Source: an uncultured Sutterella sp.
GTDB taxonomy: Bacteria > Pseudomonadota > Gammaproteobacteria > Burkholderiales > Burkholderiaceae_F
Assembly: GCA_905194315.1 (NCBI GenBank)
Contig: CAJJRX010000007.1
Location: 1-64,000, forward strand
Direction of reading: 5' to 3'
Length of the DNA: 64,000 bases
Part shown: piece after piece, positions 1 through 9,294 of the stretch
Position numbering within the stretch: position 1 is the stretch's first letter
Layout: the number at the start of each line of letters is the position of its first letter
Program-made: the position numbers and the translations under genes
The notes under the pieces: model-generated
Told to the model about the DNA's origin: nothing
Databases searched by the model: none
Seen by the model: only the letters and a program-made list of their open reading frames with translations

Positions 1-7
1 GCACCTA

Positions 8-34
8 GACCAAAGTTAAAGTAAATTTTTGGTC
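8..34. repeat. Short inverted repeat at the broken 5' end of the M16 gene
   Basis: GACCAAA (8-14) and TTTGGTC (28-34) form a 7-bp inverted repeat with a 13-base AT-rich loop. It lies where the N-terminal coding sequence of an M16 peptidase would be expected. The surrounding 1-45 stretch is AT-rich and does not read as M16 protein. It could be the edge of an inserted or rearranged sequence, but the window starts too close to tell. Confidence 0.35.
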
Positions 35-41
35 CAAGTTT

Positions 42-2651
42 TTGTCCGCACCTCCAGAGGAGCATGAACTCGGCGCTGCTCATTTTCTTGAGCATATGGC
101 CTTTAACGGGACAAAAAATTTCCCCGACGGTACCATGCTGGACTTTTTCAAGTCGCACGGCATGAGTCTGGGTTCTGACACCAATGCCCATACGACCCGG
201 GCAGAAACGGTATACAAACTCAATTTCAGTAAAAATTCCCCTGCCTTATTAAGAGACGGGCTGAAGGTCCTTCGTGATATGGCCGACGGCATAACACTGT
301 CACCGGAGTAGGTTGAAAAAGAGCGCAGCGTCATTCTCTCGGAAATGAAAAGCTCGGAAACCGAAGCTTCCAAAGCGGCTCAGGCCTGGAAGCGGTTTCT
401 CTATGGTGACTCCCGTCTGGGTAACGAAATTATCGGCACCAGCGAGACACTGCAGAATATGACGAGCGCTGATCTCGCCGCATTCTATAAGAAGTGGTAT
501 GTCCCGAGCCGTATGGTTCTGGTGATTGCCGGTGACGTAAACTGGCAGCAGCTCTCGCACGATATCGAACAGGCTTTTGACAGCCTGAAGCCGAAAACCC
601 CGTCTGAAGTAAGTCCGCTGGGTGAAGTTGACCGGTTCGGTACCAGAATATTTGTGCAGCCACGGCCGGTCAGCAGTGCGACGGTCAGCATCATCATGCT
701 TTATCCGGCTATTCAGCGTAGCGACAACCGCAAGAACCGTCGTGAGGAATTCATTGAGCTCATTGGCCAGTTTGCCATTCAGCGTCGCCTTGACAGACGG
801 ATTGAACGTGAACCGAAGCTCTGGACGTCTGCTGTGTTTGCCAATATCAGCGACGATCTTCTCACCCCGGTGGTGATCTTCCGCGCCTCTACTGACGGCA
901 GCCGCTGGAAAGAGGCACTGTCAGCCCTCAATGAGGAACTGCTGCGGGCCAAAGAATACGGTCTTACCCCGCAGGAGCTGCGTGCTGCGAAAAACGAAAT
1001 TTCCGCCCTGCTCAAACGTCAGATCAAATCCTCCACCTCCTGGAGCAATGAGCACTTTGCCAATGCGCTGGTTTCGCATATCAATAATGCTGAAGTATTC
1101 ACTGACGTGAAGGCGGAATCGGATTTCTTTGAACAGAGTAAAGATGGGATCAGTCTCACCGAAGTCAATTCGGCACTCAGGGAGCTGCTCTCGGTAGAAA
1201 ACCGCCGGCTTAAAGTCAGCGGCAATGTGCAGGTCGAAGACATCGCCGTGCGCAAATACTGGGAAAGTATTGAGAATATGCCGGTGAGCGCCCCGGAGGA
1301 AAGCGACGAGATTGTGTTTCCCTATCTGGATGTCCCAGATGAGGTGCCGCCGGCTTCGCCGCTTGAGCCGTTAAAACTCTCTGTTGAAGACCGGCATGTA
1401 ACCGCCTGGACCGGTACGCTGGCCAACGGCATAAAAGTGGTACTGCTTCCGGTTGCCTTTGACAAAAGCACAGTCAGTGTCGAAATGATATTCGGTGACG
1501 GCCTTCTCGGTGTGAAAGATACCGCGTCGCTGCGGGCCCGCTCGGCTCTGATGGTGCTCAGCGAGCACGGTGTCGGCAAGCTGACCGCCAATGAAACCGA
1601 GACAAAACTCGGCACTCAGGGTGTCTACGTGGTGGAGAACGCCGTTGAAAACTACAACTACATTCTCGGCGCCGGCCCGGTGGATGATACTGCTCTCGTG
1701 ATTGAATCGGTCTGGACACAGTTTATGGATCCCACGCTCACGGCAGACAACCTGACCAGAGCGACTCAGCGGCTCAAACAGAGTGTTTTCTACCGTGACA
1801 AGACCGTAGAAGGTTATGTTGCCTCCCGTCTGCAGTCCTTTGTGGGTGGCGATCTGCTGCGTATGAGACCGCTAGATGCCGGAGAGCTCTCAGGAATGTC
1901 CGTTCAGCAGATGCAGGACTATATCAATGAAGTGCGTGATCGCGGGCAGCGGGTGGTGGTTGTCAGCGGCAACATCAACAAAGATGCGATCTATCCGATC
2001 GTTAACCGCTTCTTCAGTACTCTGCCGGCGTCTGTCCCCGGGCAGAAACTCGGTTCCGAGCCACGGTTCCCGGCGGGTGCAGACCGTACAGTTACGCTTG
2101 CCGAGGACAAGCAGGATACAGCGATCTATACCGTCGTGTGGTATCGGGAAAAGGAGGATTTCTCCAGAATCAGAGAAGTCGCCGCCCGCATTATCAGTGC
2201 GGATATTATTGAAGACAGACTGCGCAACAAGCTCCGTGAGGAGGAGGGTGTCTCCTACAGCCCGAACGCGAGCTATGACGCCAATGCGATGACCCAGAGA
2301 GGGTATCTGCTCGTGAATGTGCAGACGGGCTCAGGGCAGATCGAAAAGGTCAAAGCAGGCATTGAACAGATTACTGCCGAGCTCGAAACAAAAGGGGTGA
2401 CCAAAGAAGAGGTTGATAATGCCGTGAAGGCCATGGTCAACCGGTTTAACCGCAATACCAGTCAGAATATTTTCTGGCAGCAGCTGCTGGTCAACCAGCT
2501 CACCGGCGCGAAAGTGGGTCCGGACTTTACAACCGATCTTCTCAAAGCGTGTAAAGCACTCACCACCGGGGATATCAATAAAGAGCTGACGGTGCTGTTT
2601 AAAAATCCGTCAGCGAAACTGCTGGTGAAAGCCGGCGATAAACCTGAATAG
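42..2651 (+). pseudogene. M16 (insulinase/pitrilysin) family zinc peptidase, 5'-truncated and interrupted by an in-frame stop
   Basis: The frame encodes an M16 metallopeptidase, normally a periplasmic zinc protease of about 900 residues. The zinc motif HxxEH is visible as HFLEHMAFNGT near base 90. The second conserved piece resumes after position 345 and continues through the repeated M16 domains to a stop at 2651. Two lesions are seen. A TAG at 309-311 interrupts the same frame within SPE-VEKERSVIL, where the family usually has Glu, and the 40-60 residues expected before HxxEH are missing and replaced by AT-rich sequence. Only a TTG at 42 could start the first piece. The 768-codon part from 345 lacks the HxxEH motif and would be inactive alone. 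Stop-codon readthrough or a sequencing error cannot be excluded. Confidence 0.75.
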
Positions 2652-2680
2652 GATGCGGTGAGAACGGAGTCGGAATAAAT

Positions 2681-2723
2681 AAAAAAGCCGGTCGGAAGAC
2701 AGTAAACTTCCGGCCGCTTTTTT
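2681..2723. terminator. Bidirectional Rho-independent terminator
   Basis: A hairpin (AAGCCGGTCGGAAG paired with CTTCCGGCCGCTT) is flanked by an A-run on the left and a T-run on the right. It can end transcription of the M16 gene rightward and of any leftward transcript from the 2.9-kb promoter. Confidence 0.75.
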
Positions 2724-2902
2724 ATGGTGACGAGGAAAACAGTTTAAATTTTCCGGTCCGGTACGCAGAAGTGTTCCAAAAAAGCGTTATGGCGAAAGAC
2801 TGCGGCAGAAGCGGAGAGACTGTTTCGATAGGTGATGTATATCGAAATATCAAATACGATAGAAGAAATAAAAATAGCAGGGAAAACCCTTAGTCGGTAT
2901 AA

Positions 2903-2931
2903 ATAGTATTGAGAATCATTACTATTCTTAA
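2903..2931 (-). promoter_or_regulatory. Fur-box-like site overlapping a possible leftward promoter
   Basis: Positions 2905-2923 match 13 of 19 bases of the classical Fur box, with the core GAGAATCATT. Read leftward there is a -10 TACTAT (2908-2903) and a weak -35 TTAAGA (2931-2926) with a 17-bp spacer, so Fur would sit across the promoter. The transcript would run about 180-220 nt to the bidirectional terminator at 2681-2723 and contains no convincing ORF. The remainder of 2724-3316 holds no gene that I recognise. Confidence 0.4.
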
Positions 2932-3088
2932 AATTGTAACATTGCGAGGATAGGGTATTACCGTAAAAAAAGTTCACCGTTTTGCAAAATCGTCTAAAAC
3001 GCACTTCTGTGTAGGCAAAGAAAATAAAAATCAAATAAATCCGAGTAATTTAATCAGTATTCTTTTCTGGAATATCGGGATTTTTGAA

Positions 3089-3163
3089 CTAGTCCGAAAA
3101 GGCAATTTTTTGTCTTAACGGACTAGGTAGGGACATACCTTTAGGGGAAAGTCGTTAGCCCCT
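3089..3163 (+). promoter_or_regulatory. Structured leader upstream of fdhA
   Basis: Three consecutive hairpins lie about 150-230 bases before the fdhA start. CTAGTCCG/CGGACTAG (3089-3126) encloses a second stem AAGGCA/TGTCTT. GGTA/TACC spans 3126-3139, and AGGGG/CCCCT spans 3143-3163. No T-run follows, so this is not a simple terminator. It may be a regulatory leader of the formate dehydrogenase mRNA. I could not match it to a known riboswitch class. Confidence 0.4.
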
Positions 3164-3316
3164 CCGACCACTGTAGAAAACCTCCGCAACTCTCCAAACT
3201 ATCGGCGTGACAAGCAGTATTCGTTTTGTCATTAATGCTCTTCGAAACTTACAAAACATCAAACAAACGAAGCTTTGGTTTCGTAGAAAACCCCAATAAT
3301 CTTCAGGAGGATCCCC

Positions 3317-6300
3317 ATGGAAGTTTCACGTAGAAGTTTCCTTAAGCGTGGATTGTTGCTCGGAAGCGGTACGATGCTCTCTGGTATGACCGGTGTGGCG
3401 ATGGCTGCTCCTGCAAAGAAAGCCCCGTATAAGTTGCGTGACGTTCAGGAAACACTCAACATTTGTTGTTACTGTGCCGGCGGTTGCGGTCTGATTTGCT
3501 CTTCGCGTGGCGGTGAGCTGATCAACCTCGAAGGCGACCCTGAACATCCTGTCAACCTCGGTGGTCTGTGCCCGAAAGGCGCTGCCATGTGGGGTTTGCG
3601 CAATATCGTAACGAAAGAACGCCAGTCCCAGAACCATCCGCACCGTGTGCTGCATCCGATGGTTCGCCGCCCCGGTTCCAAGGAGTGGACGAAGCTTACC
3701 TGGGAACAGGCTATTGACGAAATTTCCCGTCGCGTCAAGAAGACCCGCGACGCTTCCTTCGTTGAAAAGGAAGACGGTGTGACGGTCAACCGCTGCGATG
3801 GTATCGCGTCCTTTGGTGCTGCCCAGCTCAATAACGAAGAATGCTGGCTCGTGCAGAAGTTTGTCCGTACGCTCGGCGTTGTCGCTATCGACAATCAGGC
3901 TCGTGTCTGCCACTCTTCGACGGTTCCTGCGCTTGCCAAGACCTTCGGCCGCGGCTCCATGACGAGCCACTGGTGCGATATCGCAAACGCCGACGTTATT
4001 CTGACGATCGGTTCGAACAACGTTGAAAACCATCCGCTTTCCTCGCGCTGGGTTGAACGTGCCCAGGACAAGGGTGCCAAGTGGATCGTGGTCGACCCGC
4101 GCTATACCCGTTCCGCCGCCCGCGCCGACATTTACGGCCGTATCCGTCCGGGCTCTGACCTTGCCTTCTACGGCGGTCTGATCAAGTACATCCTTGACAA
4201 CGAGCTCTATCACAAGGACTACGTCATCCACTACACCAACGGCGCCTGCCTGATCAAGCCGGGCTTCGGCTTCGATCCCAAGACGGGTACCTTCTCCGGC
4301 TACAATCCCGAAACCAACAAGTATGACAACGAAGCCTGGGGCTATGACGTTGATCATAAGGAAATCTGGGACACCAACCCCGGTGCGCCCTATGAATGGG
4401 TTAACAAGCCCGGTACGCCGAAGTTCAAGACGCCTGACCTGAAAGTGATCAAGCGTGACGAAACGCTTCAGGATCCGCACTGCGTGATCAACGTGATGAA
4501 GCGCCACTATGCCCGTTACACCCCTGACATGGTCAGCAAGGTCACCGGCATGGACAAGGAAGTCATGCTCAAGATCTGGGAAACCTACGCCTCCACGGGC
4601 CGTCCCGACAAGGCCGGTTCTCTGCTCTACGCTCTGGGCCAGACGCAGCATACCTACGGTGCCCAGAACTGCCGTGCCATGTGTATCGTTCAGCTTCTGC
4701 TCGGTAACATCGGTATCTCCGGTGGCGGTCTTAACGCTCTGCGCGGCGAACCGAACGTTCAGGGTTCCACCGACATCGGTGCGAACGTTGCTGACACGGC
4801 CGGCTACCTCGCCTGGCCGCACGGCAAGAGCCACCCGACCCTGGCTGACTACCTCTCCAAGGAAACGTATGCCGCCGGTTACTACAGCAACAAGCCCAAG
4901 TTCATGGTGAGCCTGCTGCGTGAATGGTTCGGCGCCAACGCCACGGTTGATAACGACTACTGCTATGACCTTCTGCCGAAGGCCTCTCCGAAGCTCGACT
5001 TCGGTGACTACTCCACGATGATGACCTTCAACAACATGCGTGACAACCGCATCAAAGGTTACTTCCTCTGGGGTATGAACCCGGCCAGCTCCACGGCTAA
5101 CGCCAAGCACGCCCGCAAGGCAATGGCCAAGCTCGACTGGATGGTCGTTGCCGACTGGTTCCTGACTGAAACGGCCACCTTCTGGAAGGCTCCTGACATG
5201 AAGCCTGAAGATGTGAAGACCGAAGTCTACTTCCTGCCGGCTGCGCTGATCTTTGAAAAGGTCGGCTCCATCAACAACTCCGGCCGCTGGATCCAGTGGC
5301 GTCAGAAAGCTGTTGAACCGCTCGGAGAAGCCCGTTCCGACTTTGAAATCATCATGGCTCTCTATGAAGGTATCGCCAAGCTCTACAAGGCTGAAGGCGG
5401 CGCCTGCCCTGATCAGATTCTCAAGGCCAACTACAACTACTACATCGACGGCAAGCCCGATCTTCGTGCTGTTGCCTGGGCATGTAACGGTTACGACGTC
5501 CGCGATAACCGCCTCCTGAAGGGCTTTGGTGAACTTCAGGCCGACGGCACCACCGCCTGCGGTATCTGGATCTGGACCGGTTACTACAACAACAACGAAG
5601 CTCGAATGGATCCGATGAAGCAGCCGATGACCCGCCGCAGCAAGGAAGACCCGTCCGGTCTCGGTCTGTTCCCGGGCTGGTCGTTCGCATGGCCTGCGAA
5701 CCGTCGCGTGCTTTACAACCGTGCCTCTGCTGACCCGCAGGGCAAGCCCTGGAATCCGAAGCGCGTCCTCGTTGAATGGGACGGCCAGAAGTGGATCCAG
5801 AATGACGTGGGTGACTTCCCGACGGCTCAGCCGCCTCAGGACAACGCCTTCTTCATGACCTGGGAACAGCGCGCCCGCCTGTTCTCCTACCTCATGGTTG
5901 ATGCGCCGCTGCCTGAACACTTTGAACCGATGGAATCTCCGACGAAGAACGTGTTCAACGGTGCCGACAAGAATCCGCTGGCCCGCTTCACGAAGGATCC
6001 GTCCGTGCAACTCGGCGATCCGAAGGAATTCCCGATCGTCTGCACGACGTACTCCCTGACTGAACACTGGCAGACGGGTACTCAGACGCGTAACGTGCCC
6101 TGGCTCAATGAGCTGATTCCGAGCAACTTCATCGAAATTTCCGAAGAACTTGCCAAGGAAAAGGGCATCAAGAACGGTGACAAGGTTCACGTGTGGAACC
6201 GTCGCGGCAGCGTCGTGGTCGACGCGATGGTGACGATCCGCATGAAGCCGATGATGATCAACGGCGTCAAGACGCACGTGGTCGGTCTGCCGCACCACTT

Positions 6301-6424
6301 CTCCTGGGAAGGTGAGTTTGCGACCGGCGATAACATCAACGACCTGTCCCCGAACGTAGGCGATCCGAACTCCTACATTCCTGAGTTCAAGGCATTCCTG
6401 GTTAACGTTGAAAAAGCGGCGTAA
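3317..6424 (+). CDS. fdhA: Formate dehydrogenase, molybdopterin (alpha) subunit, Tat-exported, cysteine type
   Basis: Catalytic subunit of a membrane-anchored respiratory formate dehydrogenase (FdnG family) that oxidises formate to CO2 in the periplasm. The N-terminus has a twin-arginine signal (SRRSFLK) followed by a hydrophobic stretch to about residue 31. A [4Fe-4S] site is formed by C50, C53, C57 and C85. The metal ligand that is selenocysteine in E. coli FdnG is Cys198 here (TGC, in ARVCHSS), followed by the conserved His199, so no Sec insertion is needed. The protein has 1035 residues, normal for the family. AGGAGG lies seven bases before the ATG. The beta subunit starts 21 bases downstream. 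Identification is firm. Whether the metal is molybdenum or tungsten is not visible. Confidence 0.95.
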   Translation: MEVSRRSFLKRGLLLGSGTMLSGMTGVAMAAPAKKAPYKLRDVQETLNICCYCAGGCGLICSSRGGELINLEGDPEHPVNLGGLCPKGAAMWGLRNIVTKERQSQNHPHRVLHPMVRRPGSKEWTKLTWEQAIDEISRRVKKTRDASFVEKEDGVTVNRCDGIASFGAAQLNNEECWLVQKFVRTLGVVAIDNQARVCHSSTVPALAKTFGRGSMTSHWCDIANADVILTIGSNNVENHPLSSRWVERAQDKGAKWIVVDPRYTRSAARADIYGRIRPGSDLAFYGGLIKYILDNELYHKDYVIHYTNGACLIKPGFGFDPKTGTFSGYNPETNKYDNEAWGYDVDHKEIWDTNPGAPYEWVNKPGTPKFKTPDLKVIKRDETLQDPHCVINVMKRHYARYTPDMVSKVTGMDKEVMLKIWETYASTGRPDKAGSLLYALGQTQHTYGAQNCRAMCIVQLLLGNIGISGGGLNALRGEPNVQGSTDIGANVADTAGYLAWPHGKSHPTLADYLSKETYAAGYYSNKPKFMVSLLREWFGANATVDNDYCYDLLPKASPKLDFGDYSTMMTFNNMRDNRIKGYFLWGMNPASSTANAKHARKAMAKLDWMVVADWFLTETATFWKAPDMKPEDVKTEVYFLPAALIFEKVGSINNSGRWIQWRQKAVEPLGEARSDFEIIMALYEGIAKLYKAEGGACPDQILKANYNYYIDGKPDLRAVAWACNGYDVRDNRLLKGFGELQADGTTACGIWIWTGYYNNNEARMDPMKQPMTRRSKEDPSGLGLFPGWSFAWPANRRVLYNRASADPQGKPWNPKRVLVEWDGQKWIQNDVGDFPTAQPPQDNAFFMTWEQRARLFSYLMVDAPLPEHFEPMESPTKNVFNGADKNPLARFTKDPSVQLGDPKEFPIVCTTYSLTEHWQTGTQTRNVPWLNELIPSNFIEISEELAKEKGIKNGDKVHVWNRRGSVVVDAMVTIRMKPMMINGVKTHVVGLPHHFSWEGEFATGDNINDLSPNVGDPNSYIPEFKAFLVNVEKAA

Positions 6425-6445
6425 CCGCGAGAAGGAGATTGAATA

Positions 6446-7345
6446 ATGCGTAATAGCAATGAAGTTGCCATCTTGTACGATACGTCGCATTGCACTGGTT
6501 GCAAAGGCTGTCAGGTGGCTTGCAAACAGTGGAATATGTTGCCCAGTGCGCTCGAAAAGAACGCCAACAAGTTCACGGGCTCCTATCAGAGTCCCGCGGA
6601 CCTGAACGGGGACACCCGTCTGGTGATGCGCTTTGATGAAAAGCCCTCCGGCAACAAGTTCCAGGAAATCAACTTTGCGATCGGTCGTCATGCCTGCCAG
6701 CACTGCACGGACGCCGGCTGCGTGAACATCTGCTCGTCCGGCGCCCTGTACCATCGTGAAGACGGCGTTGTCGCCTTCGACACGGAAAAGTGCAACGGCT
6801 GCACGTACTGCCAGAGCGCCTGCCCGTTCGATGTGCCGCGTTATCGTCCGATGGACGGCATGATCGACAAGTGCACGCTCTGCTGGGATCGTCTTGAAGA
6901 AGGCGGCATCCCTGCCTGTGTGAAGACCTGCCAGCCTGAAGCTCTGAAGTTCGGCAAGCGCGAAGAAATGCTCAAACTGGGCCACGCTCGCGTTGCCGCT
7001 CTGAAGGCTCGCGGTTTCGACAAGGCTGAACTTTATGGTGAAAACGAATGCGGCGGTCTGCATGTTCTGCACGTCTGCGAATTCGGCCATGAAGCTTATG
7101 GCCTGCCGAGCAACCCGAAGGTTGACGGCAAGGTCGGTCTGATGAAGACCATGAAGGCTGTCACGGGTGTTGGTACGGTTGCTGTGCTTGCCGGTCTGGC
7201 TGCCAGCTTCGTGGCTTCCCGCGGCTACAGCCGTAAGGAAATGACGATCGAAGAAGCCAAGGCTCACTGGACGCCTGAACAGCGTGCCAAAGCCGACGCT
7301 GAAGTGAAAGAGCTTCTTGCCAAAGAAGCGGCGAAACAGGAATAA
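6446..7345 (+). CDS. fdhB: Formate dehydrogenase, iron-sulfur (beta) subunit
   Basis: Electron-transfer subunit of the FdnH type carrying four [4Fe-4S] clusters. The cysteine groups appear in order as CTGCKGCQVAC near residue 16, CQHCTDAGCVNIC near 90, CNGCTYCQSAC near 115 and CTLCW...CVKTC near 145. A single hydrophobic helix (residues about 235-255, GTVAVLAGLAASFVASRG) anchors the protein to the membrane, as in FdnH. The 299-residue length fits the family. The gene sits between fdhA and fdhC with short gaps (21 and 11 bases), so the three are one operon. It would pass electrons from the FdhA cluster to the FdhC hemes. Confidence 0.95.
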   Translation: MRNSNEVAILYDTSHCTGCKGCQVACKQWNMLPSALEKNANKFTGSYQSPADLNGDTRLVMRFDEKPSGNKFQEINFAIGRHACQHCTDAGCVNICSSGALYHREDGVVAFDTEKCNGCTYCQSACPFDVPRYRPMDGMIDKCTLCWDRLEEGGIPACVKTCQPEALKFGKREEMLKLGHARVAALKARGFDKAELYGENECGGLHVLHVCEFGHEAYGLPSNPKVDGKVGLMKTMKAVTGVGTVAVLAGLAASFVASRGYSRKEMTIEEAKAHWTPEQRAKADAEVKELLAKEAAKQE

Positions 7346-7356
7346 GGAGGTCTAGT

Positions 7357-8073
7357 ATGCGTTATATCCAGCGTCATTCCCTGCTTACGCGAGTGACCCA
7401 TGGTACGGCTGCTACCTGCTGTATCCTTCTCGCGATCACCGGGGTGTTTGTGTTCGTCCCGACTCTGGGCGGCGACATCATGGGTGGTGAATTCACCAAG
7501 GCCATGCGTATGATCCACCGTGTCCTGGCAATTCCCTTCATCCTGGTTCCGCTCTTTGCTCTGCTTCGTTCGCCGGGCGGTTTCTGGCATCTGCTCACGC
7601 AGGACATCTTTGGTAAGTGGGACGCCGACGATTTCCGTTGGTCTGCCAAGTTCCCGTTCTACCTGTTTGCTCCTCACAAGGTGCATATGCCGCCGCAGCA
7701 CCACGTCAAGGGTGCACAGCGTCTGGCTGACGGTGCGTTGCTTTTCAGCTGCGTGTTCATGGCTCTCTCGGGCATGGTGCTCTGGCTCAACACCGGTCTG
7801 CTGCCTGACGGCGGTATGCGTGTTGCCTTCGGTGCCAACACTCTGCTGATTGCTCATCTGGTTCACGACATCTTCTTCTTTGTCGCCGTGTTCGTGGGTC
7901 TCGCCCACATCTACCTCGGTGCCGGCATCTGGCAGCCGTACCGCGGTACCGCCCGCATCATGTGGGGCGACGGGAAGGTCTCTGAATCCGACGCCGCTTA
8001 CCACTGGGGTTACTGGGCCAACCAGGAACTCGCTCTCGGTAAGAACGTGACGGTCGAACCTGACAAGAAGTAA
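7357..8073 (+). CDS. fdhC: Formate dehydrogenase, cytochrome b556 (gamma) subunit
   Basis: Integral membrane diheme cytochrome b of the FdnI type, taking electrons from FdhB to the quinone pool. Four hydrophobic segments can be read, starting near residues 13, 51, 115 and 160. They carry histidines suited to heme binding (RVTHG, MIHR, LVHDI, LAHIY). The protein has 238 residues. AAGGAGG precedes the ATG, and the gene starts 11 bases after the fdhB stop. With fdhA and fdhB it makes a complete formate:quinone oxidoreductase. Confidence 0.93.
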   Translation: MRYIQRHSLLTRVTHGTAATCCILLAITGVFVFVPTLGGDIMGGEFTKAMRMIHRVLAIPFILVPLFALLRSPGGFWHLLTQDIFGKWDADDFRWSAKFPFYLFAPHKVHMPPQHHVKGAQRLADGALLFSCVFMALSGMVLWLNTGLLPDGGMRVAFGANTLLIAHLVHDIFFFVAVFVGLAHIYLGAGIWQPYRGTARIMWGDGKVSESDAAYHWGYWANQELALGKNVTVEPDKK

Positions 8074-8126
8074 TCTGCGGATTCACTTCGACACAGCGGG
8101 GGTCAGCAGATCCCCGCGGTAAACCG

Positions 8127-8198
8127 GAAGCTCTTGCCTCTGAAGACAAGAGCTTTCGGGTAAGGATTAAAACAGACGGTTTAACCCTTACCCGAAAG
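8127..8198 (+). repeat. Two overlapping hairpins between fdhC and fdhE
   Basis: The first inverted repeat (GAAGCTCTTG / CAAGAGCTTTC, 8127-8157) and the second (CTTTCGGGTAAGG with its complement, 8153-8198, 18 of 19 bases paired) share about five bases, so both cannot form fully at once. No T-run follows. The pair may stabilise or process the fdhABC mRNA and lower expression of the maturation genes downstream. Confidence 0.5.
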
Positions 8199-8317
8199 AC
8201 AAGGACGGTTTCTCAAAGAATCTTTGTGCCACGTCGCTTCAGAGCGGTCTGTCAGGACCGTAATGAAGAGGTATAAAGACAGTTTCAGAGAGAAACAGCA
8301 ACAAAAAGGAAAAAACT

Positions 8318-9208
8318 ATGCTCAATCGCAAGTCTATCGAACGTGCTCTGGCCAAATACGTCGCTCATAAGGACCCTGAAGTTCTCGAACGTCTGACGGC
8401 CTTCGGCCCCATGCTCCTGAAAGCAGCCGATCTCTCCAAACAGCTCAACGCCGACATTGTGACGCCGACCGATGAGGATCTGGTGCAGGTCTGGGAGCAT
8501 GGTGAAACGCTGCTGCCGCGCTACCCTGTGCAGATCTCTCCGGAGCAGTTCGTCGGTGTGGCTCAGGAACTTGCCGCGACGCTTCTCGGGGCACTGCAGC
8601 TCGAGGGGCAGATTGAAGAAGCCTGCGCCAGAGTGGACTGGAGTGCCTATGCAGCACCGGAAATGCTTGCGCTTGCCGGCAAGAACCCGATTGAGTATTT
8701 CGAGCAGTGTGAAAAGGCTGCTCAGGATGTGGATTTCTTTGAATTTTTCGTTCTGCCTGTGCTGACCTACACGGTTCGTGTGTTTCTTGACCCGGTCGCC
8801 ACGGAGTGGAGTCGTGAGATTGCCCGCCTCGCGGAAGAGGAACCCCGTCACAACCGCCCTGTGCACTGCCCGGTCTGCGGGACGGAGGCAGCCATTGCCA
8901 GCGTGACGGAAACCTCTGCCAACGGTAACCGCAAGAAGCTGCACTGCACCTGCTGCGGTGCCTCCTGGCTCTTTGAGCGCATCCGTTGTGCTCACTGCGG
9001 CAATACGGCGGTCTCTGACTTCCAGTATGTGCATGATGAGGATGATGACACGCACCGTCTGCATGTCTGCAAGGCGTGCGGCGAAGCCACCTCCACTGTG
9101 TTTGCAGGTGAGGATCTGAACTTTAATGCTGACGTTGAGCAGATTGTTATGACCGGCCTGGAGCTTTTCTACGAAGCCAGTCGTGACGAGGCTAAAACGG
9201 CTCAGTAA
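8318..9208 (+). CDS. fdhE: Formate dehydrogenase accessory protein FdhE
   Basis: Cytoplasmic maturation factor required for active respiratory formate dehydrogenases. The 296-residue protein has the family's zinc/iron-binding CxxC motifs: HCPVCGTEA, HCTCCGASW, RCAHCGN and VCKACGE, between about residues 185 and 260. The N-terminal half is helical and without membrane segments. It lies 244 bases after fdhC, separated by strong hairpins, so it is probably transcribed at a lower level than the structural genes. The position next to fdhD and fdhABC supports the assignment. Confidence 0.92.
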   Translation: MLNRKSIERALAKYVAHKDPEVLERLTAFGPMLLKAADLSKQLNADIVTPTDEDLVQVWEHGETLLPRYPVQISPEQFVGVAQELAATLLGALQLEGQIEEACARVDWSAYAAPEMLALAGKNPIEYFEQCEKAAQDVDFFEFFVLPVLTYTVRVFLDPVATEWSREIARLAEEEPRHNRPVHCPVCGTEAAIASVTETSANGNRKKLHCTCCGASWLFERIRCAHCGNTAVSDFQYVHDEDDDTHRLHVCKACGEATSTVFAGEDLNFNADVEQIVMTGLELFYEASRDEAKTAQ

Positions 9209-9294
9209 CCGGCGCTCAGACATCAGCCGGGAGCAGACCGGCCGTGAAAGGAACGGTCTGCTCAGATGAACACAGTCTACGCAGGGAGAATTAA

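Noticed and set aside
2744..3034. 96-codon minus-strand frame upstream of fdhA
   Set aside because: AT-rich, no ribosome site or family pattern, and it would span the Fur-box promoter.
3126..3170. Molybdenum-cofactor riboswitch before fdhA
   Set aside because: Hairpins are present, but I could not align them to the known Moco RNA consensus; kept only as an unclassified leader.
3908..3910. Possible selenocysteine codon in formate dehydrogenase
   Set aside because: The codon is TGC, plain cysteine, so no Sec insertion element is expected.
3326..7267. Very long minus-strand open frame of 1313 codons opposite fdhA and fdhB
   Set aside because: It is a codon-bias shadow of the two formate dehydrogenase genes, crosses their intergenic gap and shows no protein family pattern.
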